62,872 nt of DNA from Prevotella sp. Its GTDB lineage: Bacteria > Bacteroidota > Bacteroidia > Bacteroidales > Bacteroidaceae. Positions 34,821-44,314 of this stretch are shown piece after piece. The translations under genes and the position numbers were made by a program. The stretch is from NCBI GenBank assembly GCA_016285075.1, contig JAEEQB010000024.1, positions 1 to 62,872 on the forward strand, in the 5' to 3' direction. The notes beneath the pieces are model-generated. The model searched no databases and was not told the origin of the DNA. It worked only from the letters and a program-made list of their open reading frames with translations. Position 1 is the first letter of the stretch. Each line of letters opens with the position of its first letter.

Positions 34821-35807
34821 ATGGGAGAGTTCAATATAAAAACACGTGTAATAGGCGTTGACCTGGGTGTGGATGTAACCACGCTGGCCATTGTCGACAT
34901 CAGAGGCAATATCATTGCCCACGATGTGCTGCCAACCTCGGTGTATAAAGACGTCAATACATACGTGAGTGCCCTCACAGAGAAGATAGTCATGCTGGCA
35001 GAGTCGAATGGCGGCTATGGGACCATCCGTTCTGTGGGCATCAGCGCACCCAGTGGCAATTACCTGACAGGTTGTATAGAGAATGCTACGAACCTGCCAT
35101 GGAAAGGTGTTATTCCGCTGGCAACGATGTTGCGCGACAGGTTAGGATTGTCAGTAGGCCTTGCCAACGATGCCTATGTCACCGCCTTGGGTGAGCATGG
35201 CTTTGGTTATGCTCATGGCATGAATGATTTTATCGTGGTATCGTTGAGTCATGGCGGTTTGGGAAGCTGCATATTTTCTAACGGACAGCCGCAGCTGGGC
35301 ATTGACGGCTTTGCCGGTGAGGTGGGGCATGTCTGCGTGGAACCAGGCGGTCGTGTGTGTGGCTGTGGGCGGCGTGGCTGCCTGGAGCAGTACATCTCAG
35401 CCAAAGGTATTGTGCAGACAGCTCGCGAGCTGATGGCGAACGATAAGCGTTCGTCCATCTTGCGACAGCAGGCAGGAATGTTGTCACCGAAAGCCATAGT
35501 AGCTGCTTGTAAGCAAGGTGACAGACTGGCCATAGAGACGATGAGACTTGCAGGTGAGAAGTTAGGAATGGGACTGGCTTTCTATGTTTCGTTGCTCGAC
35601 CCGGAGGCTATCATTCTCACGGGACCGCAGTCGCGGTTGGGGAAATGGCTGACCGATCCTTTGCAAGAGGCGTTCGATGAACATGTATTCCATAATATCC
35701 GCGGAAAAGTGCTTATTCAGGTTTCTATCCTTGATGACAGGGAACGGGATGTTTTGGGAGCCAGCGAATTGGCCTGGGTAGTGAAAGAGTATTCATTGTT
35801 TAAATAA
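34821..35807 (+). CDS. ROK-family sugar kinase, copy 2
   Basis: I chose ATG 34821 (MGEFNIKTRVIGVDLG) because it lines up with copy 3; a GTG at 34812 would add three residues. The protein has 328 residues. The catalytic Asp117 is present (ANDAYVTALGE), as is the zinc motif CGCGRRGCLEQY with its preceding His. The family phosphorylates glucose, fructose, mannose, N-acetylmannosamine or similar sugars at the expense of ATP; which one cannot be read. It starts 12 bases after copy 1. The end, VVKEYSLFK, is shared almost exactly with copies 1 and 3, showing recent tandem duplication. Confidence 0.85.
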   Translation: MGEFNIKTRVIGVDLGVDVTTLAIVDIRGNIIAHDVLPTSVYKDVNTYVSALTEKIVMLAESNGGYGTIRSVGISAPSGNYLTGCIENATNLPWKGVIPLATMLRDRLGLSVGLANDAYVTALGEHGFGYAHGMNDFIVVSLSHGGLGSCIFSNGQPQLGIDGFAGEVGHVCVEPGGRVCGCGRRGCLEQYISAKGIVQTARELMANDKRSSILRQQAGMLSPKAIVAACKQGDRLAIETMRLAGEKLGMGLAFYVSLLDPEAIILTGPQSRLGKWLTDPLQEAFDEHVFHNIRGKVLIQVSILDDRERDVLGASELAWVVKEYSLFK

Positions 35808-35825
35808 GTATATTATATCTGAGAC

Positions 35826-36812
35826 ATGGGAGACATTAAAGTAAAGAACAGAGTTGTTGGTGTTGACATTAGTACTGAACGTACCACCTATGCCATCGTA
35901 GACATACGTGGAAATATTATTGCAGAAGACGGATTCGAAACGTTTGAGTATCCCAACGTGAACGACTTCGTGGCAAAACTGGCCGATAGTATTTTGGAAT
36001 TGGTAGTGGCGAATGGTGGTTATGAGAGCATCCGCTCTATAGGTATCAGTTCACCAAGTGCCAGTATTGTGACTGGTTGCATTGTCAATGCACCCAATCT
36101 GCCTTGGAAGGGCGTGGTTCCTCTGGCTGCCATGGTACGCGACCGTCTGGGACTTGCGGTGGCCATGGCCAACGATGCACATATCTCGGCATTAGGCGAG
36201 AAGGCATATGGCAGCGCCCACGGCATGAGGGATTTCGTCATCATCAATATTGGTGTGGGCTTGGGCAGCTGCTTCTTCTCTGCAAACCATGAGCATCAAG
36301 GGGCTGGTGGATTTGCGGGCGAAATAGGACATACCTGCATAGATGACAGTGACAGCGCCCGTATCTGTGCTTGCGGAAAGAGAGGCTGCCTGGAAGCATA
36401 CTGTGCGGCCAAAGGTATCATCCGTACAGCAGAAGAGGTGATGGCTGAGAGTGACAAGCCCTCGCTGATGCGGGGACAGGAGCAGCTTTCGCCGAAGATG
36501 ATTACAGAGTTCTGTGAACAAGGCGACGAGCTGGCCATTGAGGTGTACCGTCGTACAGGCTATAAGCTGGGTATAGGTATGGCAAACTATGCCAGTGTCA
36601 TTGACCCAGAGGCCATTATCCTGACTGGAGGAATCTCGAAAGCGGGTAAATGGTTGATAGATCCTGCCTACGATTCGTTTGATAAGCATGTGTTTGGCAA
36701 TATACGTGGAAAAGTGAAAATCATCCTCTCGATGATTGATAACCGTGAGCGCGATGTGCTGGGAGCCAGTGCATTGGCTTGGAGCCAGAAGGAGTATTCA
36801 TTGTTTAAGTGA
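35826..36812 (+). CDS. ROK-family sugar kinase, copy 3
   Basis: The protein has 328 residues. Asp117 is present in ANDAHISALGE, and the zinc motif is CACGKRGCLEAY. Like its paralogues it has VDIS or VDLG near residue 14 in place of the classical D-x-G-G-T loop of many ROK kinases. Copies 1 and 3 share the insert AEESDKPSLMR-type region and the FTGGISKAG or LTGGISKAG motif, whereas copy 2 has LTGPQSRLG. Copies 1 and 3 therefore seem closer to each other than to copy 2. It starts 18 bases after copy 2. Confidence 0.85.
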   Translation: MGDIKVKNRVVGVDISTERTTYAIVDIRGNIIAEDGFETFEYPNVNDFVAKLADSILELVVANGGYESIRSIGISSPSASIVTGCIVNAPNLPWKGVVPLAAMVRDRLGLAVAMANDAHISALGEKAYGSAHGMRDFVIINIGVGLGSCFFSANHEHQGAGGFAGEIGHTCIDDSDSARICACGKRGCLEAYCAAKGIIRTAEEVMAESDKPSLMRGQEQLSPKMITEFCEQGDELAIEVYRRTGYKLGIGMANYASVIDPEAIILTGGISKAGKWLIDPAYDSFDKHVFGNIRGKVKIILSMIDNRERDVLGASALAWSQKEYSLFK

Positions 36813-36843
36813 TGAGTATTAAGTGACGAGAGTTGAGTGAAAA

Positions 36844-37257
36844 GTGAATGTAGATATCATAAACGAAATTATCAACGCTAAGCCTAACCTGAGTACCGCC
36901 CTCGGCATGGAGTTTTTCTCCACGCCTGAGGACGATACATGTATGGCACGAATGAAGGTTGACGAGAGAAACCGCCAGCCTTTTGGTTTCCTGAGTGGAG
37001 GTGCTTCGTTGGCATTAGCAGAAAATGTGGCCGGCGTAGGGTCTTCGGCATTGTGCCCGCATTGTGCTTGTGTAGGTATCGAGGTGAGTGGTAGTCATGT
37101 GAAGGCTGTCGCTGAGGGAGATACTGTGACTGCTTATGCAAGATTGCTTCATCAGGGCACTACGCTTCATGTATGGAATGTTGACGTGAAGGATTCTTCA
37201 GGTGATCTGATTTCTAATGTGCGGGTTACCAATTATATCATCAAACAGAAAGTGTGA
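36844..37257 (+). CDS. Hotdog-fold thioesterase, PaaI/MenI-like
   Basis: The protein has 137 residues and starts at GTG 36844, the only start that keeps the family N-terminus. The hotdog core motif is FGFLSGGASLALAENVAG (residues about 46-63), in which the Gly and Glu match the active site of 1,4-dihydroxy-2-naphthoyl-CoA thioesterases. It lies directly before menF, sharing one base of stop and start (TGATG), so it very likely hydrolyses DHNA-CoA in menaquinone synthesis. A general acyl-CoA thioesterase is the alternative. Confidence 0.75.
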   Translation: MNVDIINEIINAKPNLSTALGMEFFSTPEDDTCMARMKVDERNRQPFGFLSGGASLALAENVAGVGSSALCPHCACVGIEVSGSHVKAVAEGDTVTAYARLLHQGTTLHVWNVDVKDSSGDLISNVRVTNYIIKQKV

Positions 37258-38336
37258 TGTTTTCTTATGCCATCTATCGTTTGCCGTATGCCAAAGAGGC
37301 TACACTGGTTCAGCAGACCGAGGGCGATCCGGCGGAATATTTCTCTTATGCAGAACTGAATGATAAGAGCGGGTTCGTTGTGGCTCCTTTTGAGGTGACC
37401 CTACAACAGCCGATACTGGTGATTAGACCTGATGAGTTGCAGAAAGTCTCCATCCCTATTCCTCCATCCGATTTTTCTCGTCCCATAGGTGACGAGAGAC
37501 ACGAGACCGGACAAAGCACACCTCATTCCACATTCCCCATTCCCCTGGAATATACCATTGATTTTGCCAATTATCACTCACAGCTGGAAGCAGGGACTTT
37601 TAGCAAAATTGTGCTGGCCCGCTGTGCGGATGAACAGATAGGTGATTATGTGAAGCCTATGGAATTGTTCTATAGGGCTTGTCAAATGTATCCCCGACTG
37701 TTCATAGCATTGGTAGAGACGGGGAAGAGTGGGTGCTGGCTGACAGCAACACCGGAGATTCTGCTTGATGGCGATGGACAGGATTGGCGCACCATTGCCT
37801 TGGCAGGTACGATGAAATTGGAGGGAGAGCAGTTGAATGGCGAGGGCGAGACCTTGAGATGGAGTACCAAGAATATCCAGGAACAGCGCATTGTTACTAC
37901 CTACATTACAGAGTGCCTGGAACAGTTCACGGGTGATTTCAAGGAGGAAGGCCCCAGAACGGTAAGGGCAGCCAATTTGGTACATCTTAGAAGTGATTTC
38001 ACTTTCAAACTCGACGACCATCATCATATTGGTGACCTGTTACAGACTCTTCATCCCACACCTGCTGTCTGTGGCCTGCCCAAACGTGAGGCTTTCCAGT
38101 TTATCGTGAACAATGAGCACACACCTCGTAGATATTATAGTGGTTTTATGGGACCATTGGCTATGGATGAGACCCATCTCTACGTTTCTCTCCGCTGTAT
38201 GAATATCGAGGGCGATACCTGTCATCTCTATGCTGGCGGTGGATTGCTCAAAGACAGCACAGAAGAACAGGAATGGGCAGAGACAGAAGCAAAAATGGAA
38301 ACCATGCGGAGAATCCTTGACCATGTTGTTGGTTAA
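37257..38336 (+). CDS. menF: Isochorismate synthase
   Basis: The start at ATG 37257 (359 residues) overlaps the TGA of the thioesterase gene by one base; GTG 37254 is the alternative. The chorismate-binding fold is shown by SKIVLAR, the TPEILLDGDG region, TIALAGTMKLEGE, the metal-binding GLPKREAFQFI and the C-terminal YYSGFMGPL-x9-YVSLRCMNI. It converts chorismate to isochorismate, the first committed step to menaquinone. At about 360 residues it is the short form, without the longer N-terminal part of E. coli MenF. Confidence 0.9.
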   Translation: MFSYAIYRLPYAKEATLVQQTEGDPAEYFSYAELNDKSGFVVAPFEVTLQQPILVIRPDELQKVSIPIPPSDFSRPIGDERHETGQSTPHSTFPIPLEYTIDFANYHSQLEAGTFSKIVLARCADEQIGDYVKPMELFYRACQMYPRLFIALVETGKSGCWLTATPEILLDGDGQDWRTIALAGTMKLEGEQLNGEGETLRWSTKNIQEQRIVTTYITECLEQFTGDFKEEGPRTVRAANLVHLRSDFTFKLDDHHHIGDLLQTLHPTPAVCGLPKREAFQFIVNNEHTPRRYYSGFMGPLAMDETHLYVSLRCMNIEGDTCHLYAGGGLLKDSTEEQEWAETEAKMETMRRILDHVVG

Positions 38337-38363
38337 AGACAAAGCATCTGAGTATTATATATA

Positions 38364-40028
38364 ATGTATAGTGATAAAGATAATGTTAACATCCTGACGT
38401 CACTGCTGAAGGAACATGGAGTCATGTATGCGGTGGTTTGTCCAGGAAGCAGGAACTCTCCCATTGTGCATAACCTGCATGTGTGTCCAGACATCACATG
38501 CTATCCTGTCACAGATGAGCGCAGCGCCGGTTTCTATGCCTTGGGCATGAGTCAGAGTCTACATTCTCCTGTGGCCGTCTGTGTCACCAGTGGAACAGCG
38601 CTATTAAACCTTGCCCCAGCCGTTGCAGAGGCATACTATCAGCATGTTCCCTTGGTCGTTATTTCGGCAGATCGTCCGTTGCAGTGGATTGACCAGCTCG
38701 ATGGTCAGACAATGCCACAGCCTGATGCTCTCGGACGGTTCGTGAGGAAGTCAGTAACCTTGCCGGAACCTTGTGATGACGAGACACGATGGTACTGTAA
38801 CCGCCTTGTCAATGAGGCCTTGCTGGAAACCCATCATCATGGTTACGGACCCGTGCATATCAATGTGCCTATCTCTGAACCGTTGTTCAATTATGATACG
38901 CCCGCATTACCAGAGGAACGAAGCATCTGTCTGCTCAATCCACGGTGTTATCGATCTTTGTTGTCGGCAGAGTGTGCAGGACAGTTCCTTGTTTCGAAAA
39001 GACCGATGGTGATTATCGGGCAGGTGTCAACAGAAGGACTGATGCCGGAAGATTTGTATTCGATATCATTATTTGCCGTAGTGCTCAACGAAGCGTTGAG
39101 TGTGGGAAAAGGCGGGGAGCATTTCGATGAGGTGTTATATGCCATAGGTGATCATCCTGACTATCAACCTGACTTTGTCCTCTATTTGGGTGATACGATG
39201 GTCAGTAAACGCGTCAAGCATTGGATGCGGAGCCTGAAGGATGCACATATCTGGGCTGTCTCGGAGGATGGAACTATCCATGACACCTCCATGCAGCTGT
39301 ATGGTGTTATTGAGGGTCATCCCGCAGATGTAATAGAAGATCTGATGGATGCTGTAGGTGACAAATCCATTCAATCTACTCAAGAATTCAAAGCACGTTG
39401 GGACAAGGCACTCCAAAAAGCTTCCGGACATATAGAGAGGTATCAGCCTGACTATTCCCAGATGGCTGCTGTGAGATGCTTCGAAGAACTGCTGGGTTCT
39501 GCTGAAGACTGTTACGTACATTATGCCAATTCTACAGCTATTCGCTTGGCAAATATATATGCAAATCACTATGTCTGTTGCAACCGTGGTGTGAATGGTA
39601 TAGACGGTTCTTTGTCTACAGCAGCAGGTTGCTCTGTGGTGAATGATGAGTTTGAAGTTTATTGCGTCATCGGCGACTTGAGTTTCTTTTACGACCAGAA
39701 TGCGTTGTGGAACCAGAACCTACATGGTAATTTCCGCATCCTGTTGTTGAATAATGGCAAGGGAGGGATATTCAATATGCTGAATGGCCTGGAGAAAAGT
39801 CCCGCCTGCGACAAGCTTGTATCTGCCGAACATCATACCACGGCTGAAGGCATCTGCCTTCAGAATAACATTGTCTATCTGAAAGCACACGACATGACAG
39901 AGATGCAACAAGGCATGGATACCTTATTATATATGGAAAGCGAACGTCCCGTCCTTCTTGAGGTATTTACTGATGTGGCTGAGGATGAACGGGTGTTTAG
40001 AGAGTATTTCCGTTCATTCAGAATTTGA
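38364..40028 (+). CDS. menD: 2-succinyl-5-enolpyruvyl-6-hydroxy-3-cyclohexene-1-carboxylate synthase
   Basis: This 554-residue thiamine diphosphate enzyme shows the MenD-specific start VVCPGSRNSPIVHNLHV, then TDERSAGFYALGMSQS with the cofactor-activating glutamate. The diphosphate/metal motif near the C-terminus is GDLSFFYDQNALWNQNL followed by LLNNGKGGIFNML. It joins 2-oxoglutarate to isochorismate with loss of CO2. It follows menF by 27 bases and its last 11 bases overlap the end of the convergent nucleoside kinase gene. Confidence 0.95.
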   Translation: MYSDKDNVNILTSLLKEHGVMYAVVCPGSRNSPIVHNLHVCPDITCYPVTDERSAGFYALGMSQSLHSPVAVCVTSGTALLNLAPAVAEAYYQHVPLVVISADRPLQWIDQLDGQTMPQPDALGRFVRKSVTLPEPCDDETRWYCNRLVNEALLETHHHGYGPVHINVPISEPLFNYDTPALPEERSICLLNPRCYRSLLSAECAGQFLVSKRPMVIIGQVSTEGLMPEDLYSISLFAVVLNEALSVGKGGEHFDEVLYAIGDHPDYQPDFVLYLGDTMVSKRVKHWMRSLKDAHIWAVSEDGTIHDTSMQLYGVIEGHPADVIEDLMDAVGDKSIQSTQEFKARWDKALQKASGHIERYQPDYSQMAAVRCFEELLGSAEDCYVHYANSTAIRLANIYANHYVCCNRGVNGIDGSLSTAAGCSVVNDEFEVYCVIGDLSFFYDQNALWNQNLHGNFRILLLNNGKGGIFNMLNGLEKSPACDKLVSAEHHTTAEGICLQNNIVYLKAHDMTEMQQGMDTLLYMESERPVLLEVFTDVAEDERVFREYFRSFRI

Positions 40029-41751
40029 AACTCGAGCCGCCTACGAACTCACGCATGATCGAGGTGGGTGGGATCTCCTTGTCGCTGATGGGTATGAAAT
40101 AACGTAGGAATTTCAACAGCCGATGAGCCTCAGAATATTCCGGACAGTTCTTCGGAACCGAAGTGAGGATTATTTCTGCATGGGTACGCAGAACGGCAAA
40201 CTCGATGTTCAACGCCGAGTTGAACATCACGTCTGCGGTTTCCTGATAGGGGAAGATCCACTGGTCTTCTGCTGCCAGTACGTTCTTCCATTGTGAAATG
40301 GTCTGCTGTGCAGTGAAGGCTCCTTTGTTATAGTCGCGTATAATACGTCGCAACAGACGGTTGTCACGGACTGGTATCCAATTGTGGTCATCGAGCGAAA
40401 TGCTGGTGAGGGCAGAGATATAGATCTTATATTTCAGGGAGTCGGGAATCTTTTTGGTCAGTAGTGGATTTAAGGCGTGGATGCCTTCTATGATCAGCAC
40501 GGTGTCGCCAGCCAGTTTCAGCTTTTTACCATTATACTCGCGTTTGCCGGTGACGAAGTTGTATTCAGGGATTTCTACACGTTCCCCTTGCATCAGTCGT
40601 AGCAGATGGTCTTCAAGCAGCGAATACTCCACTGTTTCTATGTTGTCGAAGTCATAGTCTCCATTGGGAAGCTTCGGCGTGTCCACACGGTTCACGAAAT
40701 AGTCATCTGTTGAGAATGAGACAGGTCTGAGTCCGCAGGCCAACAGCTGCACGGAGAGACGTTTGCAGAATGTGGTCTTACCCGAACTGGAAGGACCTGT
40801 GATCAAGACAATCCTTACGGGGTTCTTCTCCTGATGGAACCGACGGTCTACTTCTTCGGCTATCTGTACTATCTTTTTCTCTTGCAGAGCCTCGCTCACC
40901 TGAATGAGTTCTGAAGCATGTCCGCGCATGATGGCTTTGTTGACGTCACCCGCATTCGACAGCCGCATGATAATGTCCCAGTGCGTCTTCTCTGCGAACA
41001 TCTCGAAGGTCTTGGGCTGATCCACCTTTTCTGCCAGTCGCGTGGGATCGTTCCAGTCGGGAACTCTCAATAGCAGTCCTTCTTCGTAACGCTCCAGTCC
41101 CCAGACTTTCAGGTAACTGGCACTGGGCACTAAAGGACCGTAGTAATAATCGATGGTGTCACCCAAAGTATAATAATAGGTATAGGCTTGCCCACTGGTT
41201 TCCAGAAGCTTCACCTTGTCGGCAAAGCCCCGTTCACCGAAAATTCTGATCGCTTCTTCTGTGGTGGATTCTGTTCGGCGGAAAGGCATGTCAAGGTCGA
41301 TAATCTCCTGCATCCTCTTCTTGATACGCTCCACGTCTTCGTCAGAGATCTGGTTCCCTTCTCCTTTGGAGGGATTCTTTCCTTGCAGCCGTCCTTCGAC
41401 CCATCCGGCAGTGGGCTTTTTCTTGAAGTTGCAGTAGTAACCTCTGCTCAACGAATGTTCGATAAACAGCTTCGATCCGGGAAACACATCCTGTGTGGCT
41501 TTGTAGAGCACAAAACTGAGAGAACGTACATAAACACGATGGCCAGAACCCTCGCTGGCATCCATAAACTCCACATCCCGGTTTTGGAAGAGCCTGAATT
41601 TCAGTCCTTGCGACACATTATTCACTTTGGCCGACACGACAGGATAAGGGAGTTTAATCTCTTCAGCAAACTCCTGATACACATCTAACAGCGAGGCTCC
41701 TTCAGGGAAACTCTTGGTCACATTGTTGTTTTTGCAGCGGATTTGTAGCAT
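40018..41751 (-). CDS. Uridine-kinase-like nucleoside kinase with threonyl-tRNA-synthetase-like N-terminus
   Basis: The start at 41751 ([11 protein letters not shown]) gives 577 residues. The first 60 or so resemble a TGS domain, followed by a tRNA-editing-like (SAD) region around residues 90-230. From about residue 295 there is a P-loop kinase of the uridine kinase/phosphoribulokinase group, with Walker [24 protein letters not shown] and [12 protein letters not shown]. The fused TGS plus kinase form is common in Bacteroidota; its in vivo substrate is not settled. It sits divergently between menD and menB, splitting the men genes into two transcription units. Confidence 0.85.
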   Translation of the reverse strand: MLQIRCKNNNVTKSFPEGASLLDVYQEFAEEIKLPYPVVSAKVNNVSQGLKFRLFQNRDVEFMDASEGSGHRVYVRSLSFVLYKATQDVFPGSKLFIEHSLSRGYYCNFKKKPTAGWVEGRLQGKNPSKGEGNQISDEDVERIKKRMQEIIDLDMPFRRTESTTEEAIRIFGERGFADKVKLLETSGQAYTYYYTLGDTIDYYYGPLVPSASYLKVWGLERYEEGLLLRVPDWNDPTRLAEKVDQPKTFEMFAEKTHWDIIMRLSNAGDVNKAIMRGHASELIQVSEALQEKKIVQIAEEVDRRFHQEKNPVRIVLITGPSSSGKTTFCKRLSVQLLACGLRPVSFSTDDYFVNRVDTPKLPNGDYDFDNIETVEYSLLEDHLLRLMQGERVEIPEYNFVTGKREYNGKKLKLAGDTVLIIEGIHALNPLLTKKIPDSLKYKIYISALTSISLDDHNWIPVRDNRLLRRIIRDYNKGAFTAQQTISQWKNVLAAEDQWIFPYQETADVMFNSALNIEFAVLRTHAEIILTSVPKNCPEYSEAHRLLKFLRYFIPISDKEIPPTSIMREFVGGSSFKF

Positions 41752-41769
41752 AGGAAAAATATTTTGGTG

Positions 41770-41807
41770 CAAAGATACAAAAAAACCACAGAATCTTTGT
41801 ACCTTTG
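41770..41807. promoter_or_regulatory. Divergent promoter boxes of the nucleoside kinase and menB
   Basis: Minus strand 41770-41777 reads TATCTTTG, 18 bases before the kinase ATG. Plus strand 41800-41807 reads TACCTTTG, 20 bases before the menB ATG at 41828, supporting that start over the open frame from 41714. The two units start within 30 bases of each other. Neither has a clear -33 TTTG. Confidence 0.55.
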
Positions 41808-41827
41808 TACAAAAAATAAGCGAATAT

Positions 41828-42685
41828 ATGGAAAAAAGAGTATGGAAAGAGATCAGGAAGTTCGAAGAAATACGCTTCGAAGAGTATAATGGAATAGCCA
41901 AGATTACCATCAATCGGCCTCGTTATCGCAATGCCTTTACCCCTCGGACGACGTTAGAGCTGAGTCAGGCCTTTGCTGAATGTCGTGAATTGCAGCGCAT
42001 CCGTGTCGTGCTTCTTACAGGAGCTATGTCTGAAGTTCCCGAGGGTAAACGCCTTGAAGATGTGAAGCATGCGTTCTGCTCAGGCGGCGATATGCATGTG
42101 AAGGGACGGGGTGGTTATGTTGACGAGGATGGTGTCCCCCGTCTCAGCGTACTGGACGTACAGATGCAGATACGCCGTCTGCCCAAGCCTGTTATCGCCA
42201 TGGTCAATGGCTATGCCATTGGTGGTGGTCATGTGCTGCATTTGGTATGTGACTTGACGATAGCTTCAGAGAATGCTATTTTCGGACAGACAGGACCGAA
42301 AGTCGGTTCCTTCGATGCTGGCTTTGGAAGTAGTTATCTGGCACGTATAGTTGGGCAGAAGAAAGCCCGTGAGATTTGGTTCCTCTGCAGGCAGTACTCT
42401 GCCAGCGAAGCCCTCGACATGGGACTGGTTAATAAGGTTGTGCCACTATCGCAATTGGAAGATGAGTGTGTCGGCTGGGCTGAGGAGATGATGGAACGCT
42501 CTCCTTTGGCGCTCCGAATGATCAAGGCTGGCCTGAATGCCGAACTCGATGGGCAGGCTGGCATTCAACAGTTGGCAGGCGATGCTACCATGCTTTACTA
42601 TTTCCTTGATGAGGCTCAGGAGGGCGGCAAGGCTTTCCTTGAGAAACGTAAACCGGACTTTGACAAGTATCCCCAGATTCCGTAA
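41828..42685 (+). CDS. menB: 1,4-dihydroxy-2-naphthoyl-CoA synthase
   Basis: The start at 41828 gives 285 residues. The crotonase fold is shown by [32 protein letters not shown], the oxyanion-hole [19 protein letters not shown] and the MenB-specific [19 protein letters not shown] with its conserved aspartate. It closes the second ring of the naphthoquinone from O-succinylbenzoyl-CoA. It is transcribed from its own promoter and leads the second men unit (menB, GxxExxY gene, menC, menE). Confidence 0.95.
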   Translation: MEKRVWKEIRKFEEIRFEEYNGIAKITINRPRYRNAFTPRTTLELSQAFAECRELQRIRVVLLTGAMSEVPEGKRLEDVKHAFCSGGDMHVKGRGGYVDEDGVPRLSVLDVQMQIRRLPKPVIAMVNGYAIGGGHVLHLVCDLTIASENAIFGQTGPKVGSFDAGFGSSYLARIVGQKKAREIWFLCRQYSASEALDMGLVNKVVPLSQLEDECVGWAEEMMERSPLALRMIKAGLNAELDGQAGIQQLAGDATMLYYFLDEAQEGGKAFLEKRKPDFDKYPQIP

Positions 42686-42687
42686 AG

Positions 42688-42793
42688 AATACAGACGAAC
42701 ATGTTATAGACAGAATAACGGACAAATTTGTGATAGACATAATAACAGACGAACAAACTAATTCTCTGAGACGTCATAACAGACGAACAAACT
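42688..42793 (+). repeat. Degenerate direct repeats between menB and the GxxExxY gene
   Basis: The 18-mer ATAACAGACGAACAAACT occurs exactly at 42742-42759 and 42776-42793. Weaker relatives (ACAGACGAACA and AACGGACAAA) precede it at about 42688 and 42715, so spacing is about 27, 27 and 34 bases. No other gene is present here. Confidence 0.7.
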
Positions 42794-42812
42794 GTGACAG
42801 ATAAACTTGTTT

Positions 42813-43196
42813 ATGGATGTTGAGATAATAATTAGAAAAGTTATGGATTGTGCAGGCGCCATACGAAGACAGTTGGGACCAGGCTATCTGGAGTCTGTTT
42901 ATAAGAATGCGATGTTGGTGGAATTATGCAAGAACCGATTGTCATACGAGGCTGAGAAATCTATCAAAGTCTATTATGATGGACACCTGGTAGGCGAGTA
43001 TAAGGCAGATATTGTTGTTGAGAATCATTTGATACTTAAACTTAAAGCTGTTAATTCCTTGCATGTAGCTCATGAGTTACAGCTAGTGAATTATTTGACT
43101 GCTACAGGAATTGATAATGGGCTGCTTATCAATTTTGGTTCAGAAGAATTGCAATTTAAACGTAAATTCCGTGTTTATCGTGAGCGCTTCCAATGA
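42813..43196 (+). CDS. GxxExxY protein with altered nuclease-like motif
   Basis: ATG 42813 gives 127 residues (a TTG at 42807 is less likely). The name-giving motif is GYLESVY (Gly24, Glu27, Tyr30). The family also has a conserved D-x(n)-E-L-K element recalling PD-(D/E)XK nucleases; here it reads ADIV-x6-LKLKAV, with Asp66 kept but Lys76 where Glu is expected. The C-terminal LLINFGSEELQFKR is typical. Function of the family is unknown. It interrupts the menB-menC pair and is flanked by repeats, suggesting insertion into the operon. Confidence 0.75.
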   Translation: MDVEIIIRKVMDCAGAIRRQLGPGYLESVYKNAMLVELCKNRLSYEAEKSIKVYYDGHLVGEYKADIVVENHLILKLKAVNSLHVAHELQLVNYLTATGIDNGLLINFGSEELQFKRKFRVYRERFQ

Positions 43197-43264
43197 TAAA
43201 GTATGTTAGTATGTTATGATGTCTTTAATCAATGTTTGTTCTTCTGTCTTAAAAAAGAGTTATT

Positions 43265-44314
43265 ATGTATAAGATAGCTATTGACGAGCGAGTGCTCCAT
43301 TTCAAACAGCCGGCAGGAACGTCGCGCGGTGTATACAAAGAGCGGAAAAGCTGGTTTGTTCATGTGTCAAACGGTTCTGTCGTCGGAACAGGCGAATGTG
43401 CACCATTACCCGATCTGAGCTGTGACGCACGTCCCGATTACGCTGAGGTGTTGCGTAGCTTCTGTGACGAGTTTGAACAGACGGGCGAGGTTCCTTACGA
43501 GGAGCTGCGTGACTATCCTTCGATGCTTTTCGGTCTCGAGACGGCCTTGTTGGATGTAGAAAGCAAGGAGGAAAACGGAAAAGGCGTATTATTTGACACC
43601 GCCTTCAGCCGCGGCGAAATCGGTATTCCCATTAACGGTTTGGTGTGGATGGGCAGTTACGACGAGATGCTCCAGCGTATGGAGCAGAAACTGGAACAGG
43701 GCTTCCGCTGCGTGAAGCTGAAGATTGGTGCCATTGATTTCGAACAGGAACTCGATCTCATCAAACGCATACGTGACAGGTTCTCTTTCCATGAGGTGGA
43801 GTTGCGCGTCGATGCCAATGGCGCCTTCAAACCCGATGAGGCTCTGTATAAGTTGGAACTCCTTTCTCGATATGCCATCCATAGTATTGAGCAACCTATC
43901 AAAGCTGGCCAGTGGGGATATATGGCTCAGCTATGCCGTGAGTCACCGCTGCCCATCGCGCTGGATGAAGAATTGATTGGGGTGAACGACCAGGAGATGA
44001 AGTCGCACATGCTTAACATAATCAAACCCCGATACATCGTTCTTAAGCCATCACTTCATGGGGGGATGATGGGATGCAGAGAGTGGATAGACTCTGCCAA
44101 GGAAAAGGGCATAGGTTCGTGGATAACCTCTGCGTTGGAGAGTAATGTCGGCTTGAATGCCATTGCACAGTTCTGCTCTTCCGTCTATGGTGATGCCATT
44201 TCCTTCCCTCAAGGACTCGGTACGGGCCAACTGTTCACTGATAACATTCCCATGCCGTTGGAAATACGTGGCGACCAGCTGTTTTGTTGTTCTGTCCTTA
44301 ACCCCAGGTTATGA
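43265..44314 (+). CDS. menC: o-Succinylbenzoate synthase
   Basis: This 349-residue member of the enolase superfamily (muconate-lactonising group) has the catalytic K-x-K in CVKLKIGAIDFEQE (about residues 142-155), metal ligands in LRVDANGAF and the SIEQPI and ALDEELIG segments, and a second lysine in IVLKPSLHGG. It dehydrates SHCHC to o-succinylbenzoate for menaquinone. Its stop overlaps the start of menE by 4 bases (ATGA), so the two are translationally coupled. Confidence 0.9.
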   Translation: MYKIAIDERVLHFKQPAGTSRGVYKERKSWFVHVSNGSVVGTGECAPLPDLSCDARPDYAEVLRSFCDEFEQTGEVPYEELRDYPSMLFGLETALLDVESKEENGKGVLFDTAFSRGEIGIPINGLVWMGSYDEMLQRMEQKLEQGFRCVKLKIGAIDFEQELDLIKRIRDRFSFHEVELRVDANGAFKPDEALYKLELLSRYAIHSIEQPIKAGQWGYMAQLCRESPLPIALDEELIGVNDQEMKSHMLNIIKPRYIVLKPSLHGGMMGCREWIDSAKEKGIGSWITSALESNVGLNAIAQFCSSVYGDAISFPQGLGTGQLFTDNIPMPLEIRGDQLFCCSVLNPRL

